Below are positions 56,808 through 64,000 of a stretch of 64,000 nt of DNA, piece by piece (the first letter of the stretch is position 1; each line of letters begins with the position of its first letter). The notes beneath the pieces are model-generated. The model saw only the letters and a program-made list of their open reading frames with translations, did no database searches and was not told the origin of the DNA. Where the stretch lies: assembly GCA_036346355.1 (NCBI GenBank), contig JAYEVF010000027.1, forward strand, positions 1,860,001 through 1,924,000, read 5' to 3'. The translations under genes were made by a program, and so were the position numbers. The stretch comes from Rhipidocladum racemiflorum. Its lineage: Eukaryota; Streptophyta; Magnoliopsida; Poales; Poaceae.

Positions 56808-57150
56808 CTGACGAGAGAGTCCAAAATCACATATTTTCAACTCACCATGGTTGTTTAAGAGAAGATTAGATGTCTTGAGATCCCTATGGAGCAAGATGAT
56901 ATTATTAGAATATATGCAAAACAATAGAATCCATTAAGAAATATTCAAAGAATAGGTGAAGAAAAATCAGTGGTTGGAAATTACCTATAAAGTACCCAAT
57001 TGTCATGAAGACACTTCACACCCTCTAGCAGCTGAAGCATCAAACATTTGAACTCACTTTGGCGATAAGGTTGCTTCGTTGTCTCCATGACACCCTTAAG
57101 ATCATGTTCCATATACTCCATCACCACAAAAGTAATGGGTTGCCCGTACC
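56808..57150 (-). pseudogene. Captured CDKG-type cyclin-dependent kinase fragment, two exons
   Basis: In the minus direction, 57150-56995 encodes VVMEYMEHDLKGVM, QPYRQSEFKCLMLQLLEGVK and CLHDNWVL. After an intron of about 90 bp, 56903-56808 encodes HRDLKTSNLLLNNHGELK and ICDFGLSRQ. The HRD and DFG kinase motifs and the EHDLKGVME context match plant CDKG (PITSLRE/CDK11-like) kinases. The N-lobe and the rest of the C-lobe are missing, so it cannot be an active kinase. Confidence 0.8.
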
Positions 57151-57721
57151 AAACAACAATTGCTACTGTTTCTACACACAGAGCACAGGACTGACTGATG
57201 ACTTTTTACTTTTACAGGCATAGCCCTGCATGTTGCATCCACTAAATCGTTGGTACACACCATCCACTATAGAAAGTAGGAAGACATTGCTGCTGCATTG
57301 ACGCTACATGCTATTCAAAATATTGAGTAATGCCACATTAGTCATTTGATCTGCCCTCATACAGAAGTGGCATCAGGAAACATAAAGCATAGAGGGCTTC
57401 AATGGATGATGCGTAAAATGTTACTAAAGCATTCAGGAAAGCGACATTGGTTTCAATAATTTGCGATATTATCCAATATCGTCGAAAACAAATTTTAAGT
57501 TAGGCCAAGATACAATTGTCAGAAAATGGCTTTTTTTTCATCCTAGTTCAATTTAGTATTTTTTCTATATGTATGTAATCGAAAGTTTGAAACCACACAT
57601 GACGGCCTACTTAAAAGGTTTAGTTCAGTTATATATAATTCCTGTTCCCATCCATAAGCTCATACCCCATCACCCAACAGAGTAAACAGGGACAATATCA
57701 GAGAAATGGTTCCGGCGATAC

Positions 57722-57866
57722 CTTCCGATGACCTGCGCGAGGGTCTTGATGTAGCTGTCGATGATCTCATCGCGGGGGATATGGGGGTTGGAGGCGTCGC
57801 CGGGGGGCGGCTCCATGACGACCAGCCAGTGCTCGAAGTCGCACCCGTCGATGAGACTGAACTGAT
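57722..57866 (-). pseudogene. Captured MORF/DAG-type organellar RNA editing factor fragment
   Basis: The minus strand encodes LIDGCDFEHWLVVMEPPP, HIPRDEIIDSYIKTLAQVIG and then a likely GTATCG donor. GCD(F/Y)EHWLVVME and the DSYI-TLA segment are the core start of the MORF domain of multiple organellar RNA editing factors, which in intact proteins work in plastids and mitochondria. Only this exon is present. Confidence 0.8.
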
Positions 57867-58694
57867 ATAGGTAATATGAGAATGAAGACAGCTAAAAGAG
57901 CCACTCATTGCAGTTACTTTAATATATATTGCAAAACTAAAAGCAAAAGTGAAAGAGAATATATAGTATATAACCAATTCAAAAAAAGAGAAATTTCCCG
58001 AGGCATACCATGCGTAACTTCATCTTTTGTTTGGCTTGACATCATAGTTGATATCAGAACTGCAAATCTTCTTTCCTGTGCAAGAAAAAAATGTAACTTA
58101 TGGTTTCTTAATGGGATGAATAGAGTTACATAACTTCATTCAATGTAATTGGAGCTAAACCTTTTACCAGTGAAAGAATGAAAATGGATGGATCCACCTC
58201 AAAAAAAACAGAGGATGGATCAATGTGCAAAATTATTTTTCCAAGAAACATGGTCTGCGTTCTATTAAAAACAAATGACAAAGTAAAGGGTCATAGGCTC
58301 ATAGTTGTAGCAAATCTGCAATCTAATAGGCATGACACTCATGTACATTTGTGGGTGAAGTTAGGGAAGTTTGAATGCAAACATACATGAATGATATACA
58401 TTTGTAACGTGAGGGAACACTATTTCGATAGTAACCTATGGTGTTGGCCATCTGTTTATTTATCAAGCCGGAAGCAGGTTATATAATCTAACATCACACA
58501 ACTATAGACTTGGATCCAGTTTGCAGTTTTTGCATGCTATCTTTGCCAAAGCAAGGTATCAATTACCCTAGCTATCTGAGACTTCCTCTACACATTCTAA
58601 TGCAGCAAAAACAAGTATATCGTAAACTTTATCTTGGACAAACATTTCCGCTGAAAAATAATATGGTGTGAGGTCAATTAAACAAATCACCTCC

Positions 58695-58850
58695 CATTCT
58701 TCCTGGTTCTGGATGCCCTCATACGCAATTATGAATGGCTTCACCTTCTGCAGCACCTCCTCCAACGACAATGGTGGCTTCTCATCAATATCCGGATTAT
58801 CAAAATTCGCATGGTACTCTGGCTCAAACTCAATCTACACGTACAAAACC
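58695..58850 (-). pseudogene. Captured exon of an unidentified plant protein
   Basis: The minus strand encodes EFEPEYHANFDNPDIDEKPP, SLEEVLQKVKPFI and AYEGIQNQEEWE, then changes character at GTGATTTG, a plausible donor. The segment looks like a genuine acidic coding exon and I believe it is conserved in plants, but I cannot name the protein. Confidence 0.55.
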
Positions 58851-60359
58851 ATCGTGAACCTCACAATCACACTCGATTTTGTAAATGCAGGCTGATTCTT
58901 CACCGTTGTTTTTGATCCGTATGAATCGATGTTGAAGAAGAGAACTTATTGGATCCTTTCGCTTCAAAGCGTCTTGAGGAGCCACCCATCATCCAAGATC
59001 ACAAGGGATTCTCAAATGCAGATTGAGTCAGAAAGATAGAAGTGAATCTCCGCTAATCATAGCACTTCAACAATATTTTCAAAAGCGAAACATAGCTATC
59101 GTATAATTCAGAAGCAAACAGAAAGGATATCCCCTCACCTCATTCTTATCACATATCTTTCTTTCACAGTAATTTGTTCCAAATGGAACCGCCGCAAAGT
59201 TGCAAACAATGTTCATTTAGCACAACTAACGTTTTGGCACAAAGCAAACTCATAATTCATGAAATGAGTAAGAAAGCTGACCTACTAATTTGAAAATTTA
59301 ATCAAACTTAAAGAATGGCACTACAAGAGACCAAACCCATCAATGCTCTTTCTAACCACTTTTTCAAACACAGAATTTTTTTTTGGCACAATTTAGTTTA
59401 TGTATGTCAACATGGAGTTCCTGGTCAGAAACTACGGATAACAGCACTGCAATCTCAATGCAATTTCATCAAGATTCCTAGTGAGTCCTAGCATTGAAGT
59501 AACACAATTCAAAGAATAGATATTGATGCCATACACAAGAAAACCGCATGTAGATGACCAACAAATTATGCATGTCAGTAAACTATCTGACATATACAGT
59601 TCTACAAAGAACTACTCAAATGACAAATCCAATCATTGTGTATCTCGGTCTATATCACATATGTGCTCTATAACCTACTGAGCAACCTGGACCCTACTAC
59701 ACAAATTAGAAATTCTTAGTCTACATAAAAGATTTGCCCAATGCTACCAGCTTTTAACCAAGCGATTGAATCATCTGCTACTGCAATTAAGTAGAAATAT
59801 AGATGCATGTAAAGCATCCATCTCGCCCACATACAAGACGTACTTTCAAGAACAAAGCAAGAGGCATCAATGCATACCCTAACCCCATCCAACATTACCG
59901 GTTTACCACAGTACAATATAATCCCATTTCATCTGTTTGTTCCTGGAAGGAAGACATTAACAAATGCACGCATCGTAATCGATATACCGGTTGTTATGAA
60001 ACTCGCCGATTCGCATGAATTTATCAATCCATTCTCCATAACCACGCTGCGTGGCAACGAAAGAACATTTTCTATACCAAAATTGTCTTCCCCTACCCCG
60101 ACTAACAAATCTATTCCACAAAACAACCGAAACAACCTCGTAACATCCATATCGGCAATAATTCATCGTAAGCCCTATGTTTCAGATAAAGCAATGGCCT
60201 TCTACGAGTTACGATCCAATCCGGTAGCCTCGATAACCGAGAAACCCAAAATTCATAAATCCTCTAACATTATCACCGCAGCTTTACCACGATCGTCCAA
60301 TTCACGAAACCACTCAAAATTAATATGAACTAAAGAATTATATCCCAAAGCGGTGCATC

Positions 60360-60513
60360 GGGAAGCATGAGGATGGACCTTGGGTTGGAGGAGGATGGGG
60401 AGGCGACCCACGGGAAGGTGCGCGGTAGCGGCCGGGAGGTCCTCGAGGATGCCGTAGTCGAGGAACCAGTCGTCGCCACCGCACCCGCCGCCGTCCGCCG
60501 AGGGAAGAGACAT
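60360..60513 (-). pseudogene. Captured N-terminal fragment, possibly ILR3-like bHLH factor
   Basis: An ATG at 60513 starts MSLPSADGG and DDWFLDYGILEDLPAA. The continuation FPWVASPSSSNP lies in a different frame, so there is a frameshift. This resembles the acidic start of rice ILR3-type bHLH proteins as I remember it. No bHLH domain is present, so the assignment is tentative. Confidence 0.4.
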
Positions 60514-60539
60514 CGTCGTAACCCTAGCAAAAGGTATTA

Positions 60540-60960
60540 TTGCGTTAGCGGGCGGCGGGGCCGGAGGCGAGCGCGGCGGCGAGGTCGTCGCGGGAGCGGG
60601 CGGGGGCCGGAGGCGAGCGCGAGGAGGCACGTGTCGGCGCCGAGCGCGGTGGAGGAGCGGCTCAGCGACGGCAGGTCGCCGCGAGGGCGCGGGCGGGGCG
60701 AGGCGAGCGTGGAGGAGCGGCTCGGCAGCGCGGCGAGGTCGTCGCGAGGGCGCGCGGGGCGAGGCGAGCGCGGGCGCCGAGCGCCGGGTGGAGGAGCGGT
60801 TCGGCGCAGCCTTGGCGAGATCGCCGCGAGGCGCGCGGGCGAGGCGAGCGCGTGGAGGAGCGGCTCGGCAGCGCGGCGAGGTCGTCGCGGGAGGGTGCGG
60901 CGGGGGCAGAGGCGAGCGCGGGGCAGCGTGCGAGGTGGCGGCGGGTGTAGCGCCCACGGA
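60540..60960. repeat. GC-rich minisatellite inside the Helitron
   Basis: GTGGAGGAGCGGCTC words recur near 60649, 60709, 60787 and 60851 with intervening GGCGAGGTCGTCGCG words. ORFs are open in many frames because of the composition and are not called as genes. Confidence 0.7.
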
Positions 60961-61599
60961 CGAATTGGGGCGTGATAGACGCGATAGAGGGATTGGCGCG
61001 ATAGGCAGGCGCGATTGGGGCGACGATTGGGCCCACGTAGGACTGGTGCCGCACGGGTTGGGAGGAAAAGGACCCCCGATCTAACCCAGTTAACCATTGC
61101 ACTTGATTTTGGTCCATCGGATTTGATGACAGAACATCTTAGCGCTTGATTTTGAGGAAGTAGGATTTGTGTGTGCACGTGCTAGGGTGAACAAAGCAAA
61201 GTACCCTCTGTGGGGGCAGAAAAGTGTGTGCATGTAGAAAAGATTTAACTGGTGAATTATAAAGGGGTATAGATACAGTGCAAAGCCCAGTCAAACTCTC
61301 CATATACTGCATGGGGCTGGTTTGACTGGAACAGGCCCATTCCGGCCGGGTATGAGATTATTCTCTCTTATCAGTCGATCAGTGGGAAAGAACTAAAAAA
61401 TTTAGTCAACAATATGTGACTTTTACAACTGACAAGAAGAGAATGGGCATAGCCAAATCAATGAGTGGAAGAATTTATCAATTCAGTCCCCCAGCAAGGA
61501 GAAAAGTGAATTACCAAACTTCAATCAGCATCTTAAAATCTGATCAGCGACTACAGTTAAGCACAGGATTTGCCGCAATAAACCTAGCTTGGACGAGTC

Positions 61600-61906
61600 G
61601 TGTTATATTTATACAACATATACATGTACAAGAAGAATCACACAACGAGTGGATCGTGGGGCGAGTTTATGTGGAGTAGTGGCATATATAGATTGGGAAA
61701 ACAAAGAGAACCGAAAATACGAAGATGGTCATAGGTCGGATGAACACCTTGTAACATGAAATAAGGAGTATTGGAATGGATGGAATGAGATGGGCACCGG
61801 TTCATAAGGTGAGTTGCGGTATGAAGAGCTTCAACCCAAAAGGTTGGAGGAAGGTGAGCCTGGTACAATAGAGTGCGGAGAATATCGTTGGTAGTCGGGA
61901 TGAGGT
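61600..61906 (-). pseudogene. Ty1/copia integrase relic
   Basis: The minus strand encodes TNDILRTLLYQAHLPPTFW, VEALHTATHLMNRCPS, TPYFMLQGVHPTYDHLRIFG and SLCFPNL, the end of the copia integrase core. The frame changes near both ends. The CACTA element begins exactly at 61907, cutting off the upstream part. 61274-61600 shows no other recognisable gene. Confidence 0.85.
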
Positions 61907-61919
61907 CACTATAGGAATC

Positions 61920-62296
61920 CGATGTATTTACGTCGGCCAGAAGCCAATGTAAATAGCTATTTACGTCAGCATGCCGACGTAAATAACCCGACGTAAACCG
62001 AGCGACGTAAATAGCACTTATTTACGTCGGTACCGACGTAAATAGGAATAGTAGTTCTCATCCGGCTGGAGTGGAGGCTGACCTGGCACTTATTTACGTC
62101 GGCCAGGCCCAGGCCGACGTAAATACACGGGTTATTTACGTCGGCCACGCGTCAGGCTGACATAAATACACGGGTTATTTACGTCAGCCACGCCCAGGCC
62201 GACGTAAATACACGGGTTATTTACGTCGGCCACGCCCAGGCTGACGTAAATACACGGGTTATTTACGTCGACCACGCCCTGGCCGACGTAAATACT
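61920..62296. repeat. CACTA subterminal repeat array with palindromic units
   Basis: TATTTACGTCGGC and its reverse complement GCCGACGTAAATA alternate throughout. From about 62088 five tandem units of about 42 bp each form TATTTACGTCGGCC-CACGCC-type hairpins separated by CACGGGT. Such arrays are transposase-binding regions in En/Spm relatives. Confidence 0.92.
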
Positions 62297-62570
62297 GGAG
62301 GCAGCCTACTACCAATTCTGGCCGGCTAGATTTGGTCAGCAAAAATATCAATTCAGATGACATACAATATAAATTCAAGCCATTCAATCATGCATTCATA
62401 TAAACCAATATCAATCCATCCATTCAGATGACACAATTCAATTTGCAAACATGACATATGATATATAGAAACTTCAATTTGCATACATGACATACAACAA
62501 ATAGAAACTTCAAATTGCATACATGCCATATGACACAGTTGAACCATACTACTCATTGTTCATACAAACA
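62297..62570. other. AT-rich interior with tandem repeat
   Basis: A roughly 45-bp unit (ACATGACATA...AGAAACTTCAA(T/A)TTGCAT) repeats three times between 62430 and 62535. No ORF has a domain. Confidence 0.6.
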
Positions 62571-62717
62571 TTAATTTGACGGAGTATCTTCAAAGCGATG
62601 CCCACTACCGGCGTCACCTCCTGAGTTTAAGAAGCCACCAACCGACGGCGGAGTCCTCGAAGAAGAAGCGCCGGTGCCTCCAACATGCGCATCTGGTGTG
62701 TGGTCCTCTGAACCCTA
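62571..62717 (-). CDS. Possible C-terminal exon of a CACTA element gene
   Basis: After an ATAG acceptor the minus strand encodes GSEDHTPDAHVGGTGASS, SVGGFLNSGGDAGSGH and RFEDTPSN before TAA at 62573-62571. It is low-complexity but has codon-like GC content, unlike its AT-rich surroundings, and lies downstream of the transposase ORF on the same strand. It could be the transposase C-terminus or an exon of the second element gene. Confidence 0.4.
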
Positions 62718-62733
62718 TATCAACGAACATATG

Positions 62734-63375
62734 TTAGTATCTGCTTGATCGGATGTCTAGACCAGCCAGCAGCTTCTTTGAATAGTACATATCTTTTGGC
62801 AACTTATGGTTTTCTGGGAGGACATCACTAATCAAGTTGACCAACTCATTGTAACAACCTTGGGAGAATCCGTACTTTGCTTTTATAGCCATAAGTCTTG
62901 TCACAAAGGCAAGAAGTGAAACAGTAGTGTAGTCATGCAAAGGCTTATCCGAAGCATCTAGGAGCCTATAGAATTCCTCAACTGCCGGGGTTGGTCGGTC
63001 CTCTTGAACCGCAGCTCGATCCTCCGAAGCATTCTGAAATTGTCGGCCTAAGTCCTCAACCATCTCATCCATCCTATCCTCCACTATATCGATAGTATCT
63101 GCTTGATCGGATGTCTCTCTCCTCCGTGGCTCACCATGTTCGTACCATGTATGGTAATTCGGCATAAAGCCAAATTTGCACAGGTGGCCAGCCATCACTG
63201 TCTTGGTCTCTCGAGAGAAAAGACGACACTTAGAACAAGGGCACTTTGCTAACCCACCAGGAGGAGTTGGGGAGAACACCCGATCTAGAAAAGCCTGTGT
63301 GTTTACTTTCCAATCTTGTGTGTGATTCATAGATCTATCCCAACCATCATACATCCACCCACGATCCTCTGCCAT
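62734..63375 (-). pseudogene. Truncated CACTA TNPD-like transposase, N-terminal part
   Basis: The ATG at 63375 starts MAEDRGWMYDGWDRS. The transposase-associated domain follows, with a Cys/His metal-binding pattern (KCPCSKCRLFSRET, AGHLCKFGF, YHTWYEHGE), then the helical linker (LLAFVTRLMAIKAKYGFSQG, KLPKDMYYSKKLLAGL). It stops after 213 residues with a nonhomologous tail (DIRSSRY), where the Transposase_21 catalytic domain should begin. That tail and stop are encoded by a copied 24-nt piece of the same gene. A working transposase would need the missing domain from another copy. Confidence 0.88.
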
Positions 63376-64000
63376 CTTTTCGACTATTGAATGCAAAAAC
63401 AATATGTGAGAATGGGTTAAACTACCTAATTTTAAATTGGGCAATAAACTACCTTAATTTAAATTAGTATAGAATCATGTCTAAACATTGCAGACAATCA
63501 TTTCTAAAAACATAAAAGTGGAAGTGGGTTAATGGTACTAGCAAGAGTTCTAGGCAAAGATAGGTCCTAAACCCACCCAAGAATGGATGGCTTAGCTCGA
63601 TTTGTCATGGCATGTTGTAGGATCCAAACGAAATTTCGGCAGCATAACCCCGCTGTTCTCGAAATGCACGCCTGATACTTGTGCATCCGAGAACAACTAG
63701 GTTATGTAGCCGAAATTTCATTCGGATCCTACACCACGCCACAACAAATCGTGCTAAGCGGTCCATCCTCAGGCTGTCCAAAAGCGTGGACAATTCGGGA
63801 GCGACACAGTTCACAATTCAATGTGAGTTGTGTCGTTCCCAAATGGGTGACGTATAGGTTGGGTTGACTGTTGTTTTCAAAAGTTCATCATTTTCCAATA
63901 GGAGTCTTATCAATTTTATTGCATAATTGCATCCAAAATTGCCATAAATCAAAGCATACAAAGCATACTTCGAATCAACTTTTCCTTAATTCGCCACAAA
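63376..64000. other. CACTA 5' region with two large inverted repeats
   Basis: 63611-63742 folds into a long imperfect hairpin: the GATCCAAACGAAATTTCGGC arm pairs with its near reverse complement near 63704-63728, and CTGTTCTCGAAATGCA pairs with TGCATCCGAGAACA. 63797-63840 is a second hairpin with arms GGGAGCGACACAGTTCACA and TGTGAGTTGTGTCGTTCCC. No ORF with a domain is present. Confidence 0.7.

Larger units (their letters stand above)
56191..61273 (-). mobile_element. 5.1-kb Helitron with captured gene fragments
   Basis: On the minus strand it would begin TCTATACCCC at 61273, preceded by A. It ends CGTTAGCACGGGCAATATAC then CTAG at 56194-56191, followed by T. The 3' end closely resembles that of the Helitron at 55930-56176. 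Inside are at least four fragments of unrelated host genes, all on this strand, separated by intron-like sequence. There is no Rep/helicase ORF, so it is nonautonomous. The 3' end is strong; the 5' end is inferred from the motif. Confidence 0.72.
61907..64000 (-). mobile_element. CACTA (En/Spm-type) transposon, one end
   Basis: It starts CACTATAGGAATCC at 61907, the family terminus, followed by about 390 bp of TTTACGTCGGC-type subterminal repeats in both orientations. A transposase-associated ORF on the minus strand lies inside. The other terminus is beyond the window. Confidence 0.93.

Noticed and set aside
59870..60328. 152-codon + strand ORF
   Set aside because: It is opposite to the captured fragments, AT-rich, with no domain or start context, and probably lies in captured intron sequence.
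60253..61178. Long GC-rich ORFs on both strands (up to 234 codons)
   Set aside because: High GC and a tandem repeat keep all frames open. Only the short N-terminal fragment at 60360-60513 looks like real coding sequence.

Overview
The window looks like plant nuclear DNA from a grass, most likely Oryza (rice) or a close relative. The reasons are spliced genes with GT/AG introns, LTR retrotransposons primed by initiator tRNA-Met, a Pong-like PIF/Harbinger element, a Micron-like element inside a (TA)n microsatellite, Helitrons with captured plant gene fragments, and an NB-LRR-type resistance gene family. No intact single-copy host gene is visible. Almost everything is mobile DNA inserted into a few host remnants, and most coding regions carry stops or frameshifts.

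Layout. 1-6701: 3' half of a degraded Ty3/gypsy chromovirus with a 3.4-kb LTR. Its LTR end has cut into an NLR/LRR gene (copy A, 6702-7849, + strand). 8657-13407: Pong-like element inserted in the copy A 3' flank with a TAA target duplication. 14339-18880: Ty1/copia element on the minus strand with 138-bp LTRs, landing just upstream of an orphan last exon resembling mitochondrial inner membrane protease subunit 2 (18910-19008). 19.5-22.1 kb: a palindromic small element and a probable LTR relic. 22063-25815: copy B of the NLR gene on the minus strand, convergent with copy A and sharing its 3' flank. 26.1-27.8 kb: a small transposon and duplicated noncoding blocks. 27843-33120: a complete, recently inserted Ty3/gypsy element with near-identical LTRs but a broken pol. 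33.1-38.2 kb: small elements and tandem repeats. 38225-46735: Sirevirus-type Ty1/copia element whose LTRs differ in the number of a hairpin repeat. 46.7-47.7 kb: minisatellite. 48883-49258: Micron-like element. 49922-53100: hAT element with a broken transposase and a perfect 8-bp target duplication. 53751-54841: hAT-like nonautonomous element. 55930-61273: two Helitrons facing tail to tail, the larger carrying fragments of at least four host genes on one strand. 61600-61906: copia integrase relic. 61907-64000: one end of a CACTA (En/Spm) element with palindromic subterminal arrays and a truncated transposase.

How the parts relate. The genes do not form a pathway. The history reads as a convergent pair of NLR-family copies repeatedly invaded by elements of every major plant superfamily. 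The points most worth testing are the Pong-like element, where the transposase ORF appears to sit inside an intron of its Myb-like ORF; the 5.1-kb gene-capturing Helitron; the hairpin copy-number change between the Sirevirus LTRs; and the templated filler at the truncation of the CACTA transposase.
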